Positions 1 through 12,209 of a stretch of 64,000 bases of DNA are shown here, piece by piece; the stretch's first letter is position 1, and each line of letters begins with the position of its first letter. Origin of the DNA: CAVSRC01 sp963730325. GTDB lineage: Bacteria > Pseudomonadota > Alphaproteobacteria > Rhizobiales > Kaistiaceae. Under the pieces are notes generated by a model. The model was not told the DNA's origin. It saw only the letters and a program-made list of their open reading frames with translations, and searched no databases. The stretch spans positions 124,001 through 188,000 of the forward strand of contig CAVSRC010000016.1 of the NCBI GenBank assembly GCA_963730325.1, in the 5' to 3' direction. The position numbers and the translations under genes were made by a program.

Positions 1-342
1 CGGATCGGCATCGAGCTCGGCAGCCTCGGCGGCCGAGCGCACGTCGTTCCACAGAATGCAGGGGCGCAGCGGCTTGTCGGCCTGGTCGACCAGCGTGGCG
101 CCGTGCATATGGCCGGAAAGACCGATACCGCGCACGCCGGAAAGGGCCGCCTTGTGCGTGGCGGCGAGCTTGTCGAGCACCGCCTCGCAGGCCGTCCACC
201 AGCTCTCCGGGTCCTGCTCCGACCATCCGGAATGCGGCCGGGAGACTTCGAGATCCGCGGTCTCGCTAGCCACAACGTGCTGGCGATCGTCGATGAGAAC
301 CGCCTTCACCGACGAGGTGCCAATGTCCAGTCCGAGATACAT
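1..342 (-). CDS. xylB: Xylulokinase, N-terminal part (runs off the window)
   Basis: FGGY-family sugar kinase that phosphorylates D-xylulose to xylulose 5-phosphate. Only the first 114 codons are in the window. The N-terminus MYLGLDIGTSSVKAVLID is the phosphate-1 motif of the actin-like ATPase fold. It is followed by the xylulokinase-typical HSGWSEQDPESWW, GLSGHMHGATLVD and CILWNDVRSAAEA segments. The start is the ATG whose complement is at 340-342. The gene diverges from pepN, with a 228-bp gap between them. Another FGGY kinase is possible, but the GHMHGA segment fits XylB best. Confidence 0.9.
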   Translation of the reverse strand, partial: MYLGLDIGTSSVKAVLIDDRQHVVASETADLEVSRPHSGWSEQDPESWWTACEAVLDKLAATHKAALSGVRGIGLSGHMHGATLVDQADKPLRPCILWNDVRSAAEAAELDADP

Positions 343-570
343 GAATGAGCGCCCTCCCGGCGACGCGCGAGGCACTGCCGCCCGGATACGCTCGCCGTTT
401 TTTCGTCTTTTGTGTTGATTATCCCGACTATTGGGCGATTGCAATTCGACGCAGTGTCGCCACCGGAGATTTCTGCGGAATCCGGATTTTTCGCCCGGCC
501 CAATCGCCTTCCATGGCGCCCGTGCTATCTATCCGCCCGGCAAACCCGCCATCTGAAAGCCCGAGACCCC

Positions 571-3204
571 ATGAAGACTGAGACGGCCCCCGTTCGCCTT
601 GCCGACTACCGCGCTCCCGACTTTGCCATTGCCACGGTCGACCTCGATTTCCGGCTCGATCCCCATGCCACCCGGGTCACGGCGCGGCTCGCCATGCGTC
701 CGCTCAACCCCGGCGCGCCGCTCGTTCTCGACGGCGACGAACTGAAGCTCACCTCGGTCGCCATCGACGGCGCGGTGCTCGGCCCCGACCGCTACACGGC
801 GACGCTGGACAAGCTGACCATCGCCGGCGTGCCCGAGGGGCCGTTTACGCTCACGATCGTCACCGAGATCGACCCCACCGCCAATACCAGGCTGATGGGG
901 CTCTACCGGACCTCGGGCACCTGGTGCACCCAGTGCGAGGCGGAGGGCTTCCGCCGCATCACCTACTTTCTCGACCGGCCAGACGTGCTTGCCGTCTACA
1001 CGACGCGCATCGAGGCGCCGAAGGACACGGCGCCGGTGCTGCTCTCCAACGGCAACCTGGTGGACTCCGGCGAGGTCGCCGGTTCCGACCGGCACTTCGC
1101 CGTCTGGCACGACCCCTTCCCCAAGCCGTCCTACCTGTTCGCGCTGGTTGCCGGCGATCTCGGCCGGATCGAGGACAGCTTCACCACGATGTCGGGACGC
1201 AAGGTGGCGCTGGCCATCTACTGCGAGCACGGCAAGGAGGCGCGCTCGGCCTGGGCGATGGATTCGCTCAAGCGCTCCATGCGCTGGGACGAGACCGCCT
1301 TCGGCCGCGAATACGATCTCGACGTGTTCAACATCGTCGCCGTGTCGGACTTCAACATGGGGGCGATGGAGAACAAGGGCCTCAATGTCTTCAACGACAA
1401 GTACGTCCTGGCCGACCCGGAAACCGCCACCGACGCCGACTATGGCGGCATCGAGGGCGTCATCGCCCACGAATATTTCCACAATTGGACTGGCGACAGA
1501 ATCACTTGCCGCGACTGGTTCCAGCTCTGCCTGAAGGAGGGGCTGACCGTCTTCCGCGACCAGGAGTTCTCCGCCGACATGCGCTCGCGGCCGGTGAAGC
1601 GCATCGCCGACGTGCGCACGCTTCAGGCGCGCCAGTTCCCCGAGGACGCCGGACCGCTCGCCCATCCGGTCAGGCCCGAGACCTATCACGAGATCAACAA
1701 CTTCTACACGCCGACCGTCTACGAGAAGGGCGCCGAGGTGGTGCGCATGCTGAAGACGGTGCTGGGCGATGACGGCTTCCGCGCCGGCATGGACCTCTAT
1801 TTCGAGCGCCATGACGGCCAGGCGGTCACCATCGAGGATTTTCTCGCCGCCTTCGCCGATGCCACCGGCACCGACCTCACCCGGTTCAAGCTTTGGTACA
1901 GCCAGGCCGGCACGCCGGAGGTGGCCGCCAGGGGCAGCTACGATCCGCGCCAGAAGACCTATGCGCTGACGCTCGAGCAATCCTGCCCGCCGACGCCCGG
2001 CCAGCCCAGCAAGCGGCCGCAGCACATTCCGGTTCGCTTCGGCCTGGTCGGCGCCAATGGCGACGACCTCGCTTATGAGCGCGCTACCGGCGGACAGGTC
2101 GATGGCGACGTCATCCAGCTCACCGAGGCGAGCCAGACGATCGTCTTCCACGGCGTCTCCACCCGGCCGGTGCCCTCGCTGCTGCGCGGCTTCTCGGCGC
2201 CGGTCAGGCTCAATATCGACCTCTCCGAGGCCGACCTGCTGTTTCTGCTGAGAACCGACGCCGACCCGTTCAACCGCTGGCAGGCGGCGCAGACGCTGGC
2301 CATGCGGTCGCTGACGCTAGGCGCGGCGGAGGCGGCGCGCGGCGAGGCCGTCGATTTCGACGTCGCGCTCATCGACGCGCTTGCCGATGTCGTCGAGGAC
2401 GAGGCGCTTGAGGCGGCGTTCCGCGCCCAGGTGCTTCAGCTTCCCGGCGAGGCCGACATTGCCCGCGAGATCGGCCGTGACGTCGATCCCGACGCCATCG
2501 CCTCGGCCCGCAATCAGGTCAGGGCGCGCATCGCCGACCGCATCGGCAACCGCCTCGGCGCGCTCGTCGACCGGCTCGCCACCGCGGCGCCGTTCTCGCC
2601 CGATGCCGCCGCGGCCGGCCGCCGGTCGCTCGCCAACGCCGCTCTCGATCTCTTGGTCGCCGACGGCAACGCAGACGCCGTGGCGCGGGTGAGCGAGCGC
2701 TTCGCGACGGCCGACAACATGACCGACCGCTCGGCGGCGCTCGGCATCCTGGCCGCAGCGGCCCTGCCCGAGCGCGTCGCCGCGCTCGAAGCCTTCCATG
2801 ACCGCTATCGCAACGATCCGCTGGTCCTCGACAAGTGGCTGATGTTCGAGGCGATCGTGCCGGCGGCGGAGACGCTCGAGCGGGTGCAGGCGCTGCTTGC
2901 CCACCCGTCCTTCTCGATCGCCAACCCCAACCGCATCCGTTCGCTGGTCGGCGCCTTTGCCGGTGCCAACCAGACGCAGTTCAACCGGCGCGACGGCGCC
3001 GGCTACGACTTTCTCGCCGATTTCGTGGTCGATCTCGACAAGCGCAATCCGCAGACGGCGGCGCGGCTCCTGGTCAGCTTCCGCTCGTGGCGGGCGCTGG
3101 AACCGCATCGCCGGGCGCTGGCCGAGCAGGCGCTCAACCGCGTCGCGGCGACGGAAACGCTTTCCTCCGATATGCGCGACATCGTCACGCGGACGCTGGC
3201 GTAG
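571..3204 (+). CDS. pepN: Aminopeptidase N (M1 zinc metallopeptidase)
   Basis: Cytoplasmic broad-specificity aminopeptidase that removes N-terminal residues from peptides. The 877-aa product matches the roughly 870 aa of bacterial PepN. It shows the exopeptidase substrate motif GAMENKG, the zinc signature HEYFHNW, and the third zinc ligand in LKEGLTVFRDQEF 19 residues on. The long helical C-terminal domain (DUF3458 type) follows. The frame is open upstream to 412, but I chose ATG 571 because MKTETAPVRLADYRAPDF is the usual PepN start and the upstream residues have no PepN character. Nothing looks damaged. Confidence 0.97.
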   Translation: MKTETAPVRLADYRAPDFAIATVDLDFRLDPHATRVTARLAMRPLNPGAPLVLDGDELKLTSVAIDGAVLGPDRYTATLDKLTIAGVPEGPFTLTIVTEIDPTANTRLMGLYRTSGTWCTQCEAEGFRRITYFLDRPDVLAVYTTRIEAPKDTAPVLLSNGNLVDSGEVAGSDRHFAVWHDPFPKPSYLFALVAGDLGRIEDSFTTMSGRKVALAIYCEHGKEARSAWAMDSLKRSMRWDETAFGREYDLDVFNIVAVSDFNMGAMENKGLNVFNDKYVLADPETATDADYGGIEGVIAHEYFHNWTGDRITCRDWFQLCLKEGLTVFRDQEFSADMRSRPVKRIADVRTLQARQFPEDAGPLAHPVRPETYHEINNFYTPTVYEKGAEVVRMLKTVLGDDGFRAGMDLYFERHDGQAVTIEDFLAAFADATGTDLTRFKLWYSQAGTPEVAARGSYDPRQKTYALTLEQSCPPTPGQPSKRPQHIPVRFGLVGANGDDLAYERATGGQVDGDVIQLTEASQTIVFHGVSTRPVPSLLRGFSAPVRLNIDLSEADLLFLLRTDADPFNRWQAAQTLAMRSLTLGAAEAARGEAVDFDVALIDALADVVEDEALEAAFRAQVLQLPGEADIAREIGRDVDPDAIASARNQVRARIADRIGNRLGALVDRLATAAPFSPDAAAAGRRSLANAALDLLVADGNADAVARVSERFATADNMTDRSAALGILAAAALPERVAALEAFHDRYRNDPLVLDKWLMFEAIVPAAETLERVQALLAHPSFSIANPNRIRSLVGAFAGANQTQFNRRDGAGYDFLADFVVDLDKRNPQTAARLLVSFRSWRALEPHRRALAEQALNRVAATETLSSDMRDIVTRTLA

Positions 3205-3207
3205 GAG

Positions 3208-3657
3208 CTAGCGCACGAACGTATTGCGCACGCGGACCGAGTAGAGGAAATACGGAATCCAGATGGCACAGGCGGCGAGCAGCATGCCGATGGCAAATCC
3301 GACATCGACGTCGAACAGCGGTGCGTCGAAAAGGATCGCCGCCACCCAATAGGCCGCCACGACGAACAGCAGCTGACCGACAAGAAGGGCCCGATACAGC
3401 TTGGGCGCGTTCTTTCTGTAGGTGAAGAACTGAACCGCCGTGGTCGTCGCCAGAATGGCGAAGCCGATCCAGGCAAGAATCTCGACCATCGTCATGGTGT
3501 GCAGGAGCGTTCCCGGCTCGAGCAGCTCGAATTTCGGGAAATAATCCATGACGTTCATGGTGAACTGGATGGGCGCCACGACGATGCCGATGGCAGGCAG
3601 GATGAGCCATCCGCCGATTCCCGACGGCTCGCTGGAGCTGATCGCGGCCTGGGTCAT
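3208..3657 (-). CDS. DUF2569-family inner-membrane protein
   Basis: Protein of 149 aa with four hydrophobic segments. It begins MTQAAISSSEPSGIGGWLILPAIG, and the GIGGWLILPAIGI start with a following basic/aromatic loop is the hallmark of DUF2569 (YdgK-like) membrane proteins. Its function is unknown in the family. It converges on pepN with 3 bp between the stop codons. I chose the internal ATG at 3657 because upstream codons are charged and unlike the family. It has no operon partner. Confidence 0.75.
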   Translation of the reverse strand: MTQAAISSSEPSGIGGWLILPAIGIVVAPIQFTMNVMDYFPKFELLEPGTLLHTMTMVEILAWIGFAILATTTAVQFFTYRKNAPKLYRALLVGQLLFVVAAYWVAAILFDAPLFDVDVGFAIGMLLAACAIWIPYFLYSVRVRNTFVR

Positions 3658-3867
3658 GGTCCGGTGTTTCTCATGTCGCCCGGCCGACCATAGCAAGCCC
3701 CGGCCCGTTGGTCGAATGCCCTCATTTGCCGCCGGTCCCGGGCCGTCCGGCGCCTGGTAAATAATTCGTTTACGCCTCTGGACAAGCCGAATCGCCTCGA
3801 TTCAAATGACACTGATTCGGGCGTGGCGTTTCCGGGATTTATGCGGCGGAAATCGAGGGAGCCTGCC

Positions 3868-6207
3868 ATGGCGCGGGCAGAGGCGACATTGTCGCCTGCG
3901 GGAAAGAATTATCCAAAATCGGCTGGATCGCGGCGCCCGGGCATCCCGGGTCACGCGCGCCTGCTCGCCGGTCCCGCCTATCGCAAGCTGCTCGCCGCAG
4001 AGCCGCTCCTTCGCCGCCTAATCCCTGTCCTCATCGCCATTTTCCTGCTGATCGTCGGCCTCGCCCGCTTCGTCGAGCTGTACGACCTGCGCGTCGACCG
4101 CGAGACCGACGCGAAGAAGTCGATCAGCATGATCGTGCGCATCCTGTCGGACGCCTTCGCCGACAGCGCAGCCACCATGACGCGCAGCGACACGCTGAAC
4201 GCGCTGGCCGATGCGCTTCCCGCCGGTGCCGTCCGCGGCGGCCGCCGGGTCTATGTCAGCGACGCCGACGGCACGATCGTCGCGACCGCCCCGCGCGATT
4301 TGTCGCAGGAGGGCCGGCCGCTCGCCGACGCCATCGGCGACGCGCAGCTTCTCACCACCTTCGGCGCGCGCGCCGGCGTGCTCGAAATCTCGCTGCCCGA
4401 CGGGGAGCCGGCCTATGCCGCGCTCCACAATCTCGTCCCGCCGCTCGGCGCCGTCACCGTGGTCGAGCCGCTCGCCGGCATCTACGGGCCGTGGCGCTCC
4501 GACGTCTCCCTCAACGTCGCCATCTTCGTCGGCACCAGTGCCATCCTGCTGGTCATCCTCTACGGCTACTTCTCGCAGACGGCGCGCGCCGTCGAGGCCG
4601 ACCGCATCTATGGCGAGACGCAGGCGCGCTTCGAGACGGCGCTTGCCCGCGGCCGCTGCGGGTTGTGGGATTGGGACCTCGCCAGTGCGCGCATCTTCTG
4701 GTCGCGCTCGATGTACGAGCTCATCGGCCTCGACGCGCGCGACACCCTGCTCGGCTTCGGCGAGGTGGCGCGCCTGATCCATCCCGACGACGGCGACCTG
4801 CTGACGCTGGTCGAATCCCTGTTCGATGCCGGCGAGACGACCGTCGACCGCATGTTCCGCATGCACCATGTCGATGGCCGCTGGATCTGGCTGAGGGTGC
4901 GTGCCGAGCTGCTCGACCGCGACAGCCCGCAGCCGCACCTGATCGGCATCGCCGTCGACGTCACCGAACAGATGCGCCTGGTCGAGCGCTCGAAGACCGC
5001 CGATATCCGCCTGCGCGACGCCATCGAGACGATCTCCGAGGCCTTCGTCCTGTGGGACGCGGAAAATCGCCTGGTCATGTGCAATTCCAAGTACCAGCAG
5101 CTGCACGGCATCCCCGACGTGGTGCTGGCGTCGGGAACCCCCTATGCCGACGTGATCGCCGCCGGGCGCAAGCCGCTGGTGCGCTCGCAGGTGGTCACCG
5201 ACGACATCCCCGAGGCCGGCGCGCGCACCTTCGAGCTGCAACTCGAGGACGGCCGCTGGCTGCAGATCAACGAGCGGCGCACCAAGGACGGCGGCTTCGT
5301 GTCGGTGGGCACCGACATCACCCAGTTGAAGCGTCACGAGGGCAAGCTGATCGAGGGCGAGCGCCGGCTGATGGCGACCATCGCCGACCTCCGCCAGTCG
5401 CGCCAGAAACTCGAGCAGCAGGCGCAGCAGATGGTCGAACTGGCCGAGAAATATGCCGAGGAGAAGGACCGCGCCGAGGAGGCCAACCGCACCAAGTCGG
5501 AGTTCCTCGCCAATGTCAGCCACGAGCTGAGGACGCCGCTCAACGCCATCATCGGTTTCTCGGAGATCATGCAGTCGGGCATGTTCGGCGAGCTGGGCTC
5601 GTCGAAATACCTCGAATACAGCCAGGACATCCACGCCAGCGGCACCTATCTGCTCGGCGTCATCAACGACGTGCTCGACATGTCGCGGATCGAGGCCGGC
5701 CGCATGACGCTGCATGCGGAGGAGATCGTCCTCGACGATCTGGTCGAGGAATCGATGCGCGTGGTCTCGACCCTGGCGGAAGCCCAGAACATCGTGGTCA
5801 CGGCCGATGCCGGGCGCGGCCTGCACATGCTTGGCGACCGCCGCGCACTCAAGCAGGTGATGCTCAACCTGTTGTCCAACGCCGTGAAGTTCACGCCGCA
5901 GGGCGGGCGCATCCGTTTGCGCGCGCGGGCCACCGACAGCGCCATCATCTTCACGGTTGCCGATTCCGGCATCGGCATCCCGCGCGAGGCGCTGAAGAAG
6001 CTCGGGCGGCCGTTCGAGCAGGTGAGCAACCAGTTCACCAAGAGCCATCGCGGCTCCGGCCTCGGCCTGGCCATCACCTCGTCGCTCGCCACCCTGCACG
6101 GCGGGCGCATGCGCATCCGCTCGCGCGTCGGCCGCGGCACCGTGGTCTCGGTGCGCCTGCCGATCGCGCCGCCGGCGCCGGAAACGCCGCGTCAGTCAGC
6201 GGCGTGA
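3868..6207 (+). CDS. Membrane-bound PAS sensor histidine kinase (PleC/DivJ-like)
   Basis: Hybrid-free sensor kinase of about 779 aa. It has a first membrane helix near residues 50-73, a periplasmic sensor region, a second helix (NVAIFVGTSAILLVILYGYF), two PAS domains, a coiled coil, the HisKA H-box NVSHELRTPLNAIIGFSEI with the phospho-accepting His, and an HATPase_c domain with N, G1 and G2 boxes (NLLSNAVKF, DSGIGIP, GSGLGL). The H-box and following linker are of the PleC/DivJ type that controls cell-cycle regulators in alphaproteobacteria; assignment to that pathway is inference. ATG 3868 has GGGAG just upstream; GTG 3823 and ATG 3841 are in-frame alternatives. No partner regulator is adjacent. 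Confidence 0.85.
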   Translation: MARAEATLSPAGKNYPKSAGSRRPGIPGHARLLAGPAYRKLLAAEPLLRRLIPVLIAIFLLIVGLARFVELYDLRVDRETDAKKSISMIVRILSDAFADSAATMTRSDTLNALADALPAGAVRGGRRVYVSDADGTIVATAPRDLSQEGRPLADAIGDAQLLTTFGARAGVLEISLPDGEPAYAALHNLVPPLGAVTVVEPLAGIYGPWRSDVSLNVAIFVGTSAILLVILYGYFSQTARAVEADRIYGETQARFETALARGRCGLWDWDLASARIFWSRSMYELIGLDARDTLLGFGEVARLIHPDDGDLLTLVESLFDAGETTVDRMFRMHHVDGRWIWLRVRAELLDRDSPQPHLIGIAVDVTEQMRLVERSKTADIRLRDAIETISEAFVLWDAENRLVMCNSKYQQLHGIPDVVLASGTPYADVIAAGRKPLVRSQVVTDDIPEAGARTFELQLEDGRWLQINERRTKDGGFVSVGTDITQLKRHEGKLIEGERRLMATIADLRQSRQKLEQQAQQMVELAEKYAEEKDRAEEANRTKSEFLANVSHELRTPLNAIIGFSEIMQSGMFGELGSSKYLEYSQDIHASGTYLLGVINDVLDMSRIEAGRMTLHAEEIVLDDLVEESMRVVSTLAEAQNIVVTADAGRGLHMLGDRRALKQVMLNLLSNAVKFTPQGGRIRLRARATDSAIIFTVADSGIGIPREALKKLGRPFEQVSNQFTKSHRGSGLGLAITSSLATLHGGRMRIRSRVGRGTVVSVRLPIAPPAPETPRQSAA

Positions 6208-6251
6208 CGGCGCGCCGCGCGCTCGCGGGCGCGGCCTCGCAACAAACTCCG

Positions 6252-6345
6252 TTCATGCCCGCGCAGGCGGGCATCCAGGGGTGACGTGCCATTTGGCAAA
6301 TCCATCCTGGGTTCCCGCCTTCGCGGGAACGAACGACGTCAGATG
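6252..6345. repeat. Palindromic intergenic repeat (REP-like)
   Basis: Two short palindromes lie between the kinase and a convergent gene: cccgcgcaggcggg and, after a spacer with tgccatttggca, cccgccttcgcggga. The same GC-rich style of palindrome recurs near 52594-52735. It may act as a bidirectional terminator for the convergent genes. Confidence 0.5.
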
Positions 6346-6372
6346 CCCGGATGGACCGAACGCCGACTTAGC

Positions 6373-6966
6373 CTAGGCCGATGTCGCCTCACCGTTGCCG
6401 TTGTCGCCACCCGTGCCGTCGCCACCCTCGTCGCCGCCCATGTCGCTGCCCTCGTCGCCGGAGACAAGCGCGTCGCAAGCGTCCTTGAGCTGCTGCAGCG
6501 ACGCGGCAAAGTCCTTCTGCGGCAGTTCGAGATCGACCCCGACGCCCTTGACCTTGACCGCCTGGGCCGTCAACAGCAGGTCATAGTCGGCGCCGGCGAT
6601 GATGTATTGCCAGGAGCTGGACACTTCGTCGAAACGGATGTCGGCGACGGTGCCGCCGCTGTCGTCCTCCTCCTGGCCGTCGAGAAGAAAGGAGACCGAC
6701 GGCACGTCGCCCTTGGCAATCGATTCGCCGAGCGCCTTGGCATCGACGTTGGAGATCACCGTCGTCTGGTCGCCGGTGGCGGCACAGCTCATGTAGAAGG
6801 GATAGGTCTGGTCGCCTTCCTTGGCGGCGGAATCCGTCACGCCGAGAAAGGCCAATTCCTCGTCCTGGCCGAACTGCCAGACGAGATTGGCCGCATGGGC
6901 GGGGGCGAACCCGCCGAGCACGAACGCCGCGACGGTTGCCTGGCAACCACGCAAGACACGCTTCAT
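6373..6966 (-). CDS. Secreted protein with acidic Gly-rich tail, function unknown
   Basis: Protein of 197 aa. It has an N-terminal signal peptide (MKRVLRGCQATVAAFVLGGF, cleavage likely after APAHA), a globular part of about 150 aa with two conserved-looking Cys, and a low-complexity Asp/Gly-rich C-terminus. I do not recognise the family. The start is ATG 6966; the codons upstream in the same frame are Arg-rich and lack signal character. It lies 52 bp downstream of the glnE stop on the same strand, so it could be the last gene of that transcript. Confidence 0.65.
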   Translation of the reverse strand: MKRVLRGCQATVAAFVLGGFAPAHAANLVWQFGQDEELAFLGVTDSAAKEGDQTYPFYMSCAATGDQTTVISNVDAKALGESIAKGDVPSVSFLLDGQEEDDSGGTVADIRFDEVSSSWQYIIAGADYDLLLTAQAVKVKGVGVDLELPQKDFAASLQQLKDACDALVSGDEGSDMGGDEGGDGTGGDNGNGEATSA

Positions 6967-7018
6967 AGCGCACCTCCCGAAAGCCGCCGGACAAGCCCGG
7001 TCGGGTGGGCGCACTATA

Positions 7019-10015
<2,997 letters not shown>

Positions 10016-10021
10016 CCGCGG

Positions 10022-11410
10022 TCATTTCAACGGCAATCGAAGGGTGACGACGAGACCCGGCTTGCCGTCACCGAGCTCGATTGTCCCATGGTGAAGCCGC
10101 GCGACCGCCGCGACAAGGCTTAGCCCCAGGCCGCTGCCCGGCTGTGAACGGCTTTCTTCGAGCCGGACGAAGCGCTGCAACGCGCGCTCGCGATCGCCTT
10201 CCGGTATTCCCGGCCCATTGTCGGCCACCTTGAAGACGACGGCGTCGCCGTCGTGGGCCGTCGATACGGTGATGTGCGGCGTCCTCTCGGCGCGGCAGCT
10301 CTCGCCGTATTTGATGGCGTTGTCGATCAGGTTGGCAAGCGCCTGGCCGAGCAGTTCGCGGCTGCCCTTGAAGGTGATCGCCTCCGGCGTCTCCACCTTG
10401 AGTTCGACGCCGCTCTCCTCGGCCACCGGCTCGTAGAGGTCGGCCACGTCCTGAACGATCTCGCGCGAATCGAGTTCGGTCATGGCGCCGTCGGGCGAGC
10501 CCGCCTCGATGCGGGCGATCATCAGCAGCGCATTGAAGGTCTGGATGAGATTGTCGGACTCCTCGATGGTCGCCTCCAGCGCCGAGCGGTATTTCTCCGC
10601 ATCGGCGGGGCCGGCCAGCGCCCCCTCGACGCGGTTGCGCAAGCGCGTCAGCGGCGTCTTGAGGTCGTGGGCGATGTTGTCGGAGACGTCCTTGAGCCCG
10701 TAGAGCAGGTGCTCGATGCGTTCGAGCATGGCGTTGAGGCTGTCGGCAAGGCGGTCGAACTCGTCGCCGCTGCCGGTCACTTCGAGCCGGCCGGAGAGAT
10801 CGCCGCTCATGATCTTGCGGCTCGATGCCGACAGCGAATCGATGCGCTTGAGGACGCGGCGGCTGACGAAGACCCAGGACAGCGCCGCCAGGCCGATCAT
10901 CAGCGCCAGCGCCCAGGCCAGTGCCTGCGCGACGATGCGCCGGAACTGCTCGCGCTCGCCGAGGTCGCGGCCGACCAGCATGTGGTAGCCGCCGGGCAGG
11001 TTGACGAGCTGGACGAGGGCGAAATGGTCCTGGCGCTCGCCGGGAAATCGCTTGTAGCTGACGATGATGGGATTGCTGCTCGCCTGGTCGAGGAGGCTTT
11101 GCGGTACGTCGGAGACGTTGCCGGCGAGCGGGTGCTTGGAGGCGTCGGTGATGAGATAGAGGCTGGCGCCGGGCTGGCGGCTGCGCGCCTCGATGGCATC
11201 GACCAGACCGACGAGGCCGCCGGTGCGCGCCTGATCGGCAAGGCTCGACAGGTCGGCGGCAATGGTCTGGCGCAGTTGCTGGGTGAGCACCTCGTCGGTG
11301 GCGTAGGAAATATAGACGACGAAGGCGACGGCGAAGATGGTGAAGACCGCGATATAGATCGCCGACAGCTTGAAGGCGGTGGTTCGGACGACCTTACCGA
11401 GTGGCGTCAC
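10022..11410 (-). CDS. Two-component sensor histidine kinase
   Basis: Protein of 462 aa. It has a membrane helix at about 14-35, a periplasmic loop, a second helix near 160-185, a HAMP domain, a HisKA H-box (DNIAHDLKTPLTRLRNRVEG) and an HATPase_c domain (NLIDNAIKYGE, DNGPGIP, GSGLGLSLV). This H-box type (HDLKTPL) is common in alphaproteobacterial OmpR-partner kinases. The gene overlaps the 3' end of the cognate regulator by 17 bp, which implies translational coupling. In Sinorhizobium an uncharacterised kinase/regulator pair occupies the same place between degP and glnE. The signal is unknown; an envelope-stress role is only suggested by the degP neighbour. Confidence 0.9.
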   Translation of the reverse strand: MTPLGKVVRTTAFKLSAIYIAVFTIFAVAFVVYISYATDEVLTQQLRQTIAADLSSLADQARTGGLVGLVDAIEARSRQPGASLYLITDASKHPLAGNVSDVPQSLLDQASSNPIIVSYKRFPGERQDHFALVQLVNLPGGYHMLVGRDLGEREQFRRIVAQALAWALALMIGLAALSWVFVSRRVLKRIDSLSASSRKIMSGDLSGRLEVTGSGDEFDRLADSLNAMLERIEHLLYGLKDVSDNIAHDLKTPLTRLRNRVEGALAGPADAEKYRSALEATIEESDNLIQTFNALLMIARIEAGSPDGAMTELDSREIVQDVADLYEPVAEESGVELKVETPEAITFKGSRELLGQALANLIDNAIKYGESCRAERTPHITVSTAHDGDAVVFKVADNGPGIPEGDRERALQRFVRLEESRSQPGSGLGLSLVAAVARLHHGTIELGDGKPGLVVTLRLPLK

Positions 11411-12074
11411 GGATCATGTATCCGGCGCCGCGCACGGTGTGCAGCAGCGGCTCGCCGAAGCCCTTGTCGATCTTGGCGCGCAGACGCGAAACGTGCACGT
11501 CAATGACGTTGGTCTGCGGATCGAAATGATAATCCCAGACGTTTTCGAGCAGCATGGTGCGGGTGACCACCTGGCCGGCGTGCTTCATCAGATATTCGAG
11601 CAGGCGGAACTCGCGCGGCTGCAGCGGGATCACCCGGCTGGAGCGGGTGACGGTGTGGCCGAGGCGGTCGAGTTCGAGGTCGCCGACGCGATACATGGTC
11701 TCGGTCGTGCCCGGTTTCTGCCGGCGGCCGAGCGCCTCGACGCGGGCGAGCAGTTCGGAGAAGGCATAGGGCTTGGCGAGGTAGTCGTCGCCGCCGGCGC
11801 GCAGGCCGGCGACGCGGTCGTCCACCTGGCCGAGAGCGGAGAGGAAAAGCGCCGGCGTCTGGTCGCCGTGCTTGCGCAGCTCCTCGACGATCGACAGGCC
11901 GTCGCGCTTGGGCAGCATGCGGTCGACGACCAGCACGTCGTAGCCGCCGTCGGCGGCCATGGCGGCGCCGGTGTCGCCGTCGGCGGCGTGGTCGGCGACG
12001 TGGCCCGCCTCGCGCAAGGCTTTGGAGAGGTAGGCGGCGGCCTCGCGGTCGTCTTCGATCAGGAGGATACGCAT
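11394..12074 (-). CDS. OmpR-family response regulator
   Basis: Protein of 226 aa. It has a receiver domain (acidic pocket IEDD, phospho-acceptor Asp in VVDRMLPKRDG, Thr/Ser and Lys in LFLSALG and YLAKPY) and a C-terminal winged helix (LQPREFRLLEYLMKHAGQVV, DVHVSRLRAKID). It is partner to the overlapping downstream kinase. ATG 12074 is the only good start. The hairpin between degP and this gene suggests a promoter of its own in the roughly 135-bp spacer. Confidence 0.93.
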   Translation of the reverse strand: MRILLIEDDREAAAYLSKALREAGHVADHAADGDTGAAMAADGGYDVLVVDRMLPKRDGLSIVEELRKHGDQTPALFLSALGQVDDRVAGLRAGGDDYLAKPYAFSELLARVEALGRRQKPGTTETMYRVGDLELDRLGHTVTRSSRVIPLQPREFRLLEYLMKHAGQVVTRTMLLENVWDYHFDPQTNVIDVHVSRLRAKIDKGFGEPLLHTVRGAGYMIRDATR

Positions 12075-12126
12075 GGTGTCAGCAGGATAGTTGCAGGAAG
12101 CGAATAATGCAGCCCCGGAAAAGAGA

Positions 12127-12154
12127 ACGGCAGGCCGGGGGGCCGGCCTGCCGT
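12127..12154 (-). terminator. Rho-independent terminator after degP
   Basis: A perfect 12-bp inverted repeat (acggcaggccgg / ccggcctgccgt) with a 4-nt G loop is followed on the minus strand by TCTCTTTT. It lies 56 bp past the degP stop and before the regulator gene, separating the two transcription units. Confidence 0.85.
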
Positions 12155-12209
12155 CCGCGCCAAGCGGAAGTCTCGGGGCGACGATAGAGCGCTTCCGCCT
12201 CTCGCGTGG

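Noticed and set aside
529..2151. 540-codon minus-strand open frame over pepN
   Set aside because: Shadow of the GC-rich pepN frame; Arg/Gly/Ala/Val-rich, no domain, and pepN itself is fully supported.
4018..6099. 693-codon minus-strand open frame over the PAS kinase
   Set aside because: Antisense shadow; composition typical of a reverse frame and no recognisable motif.
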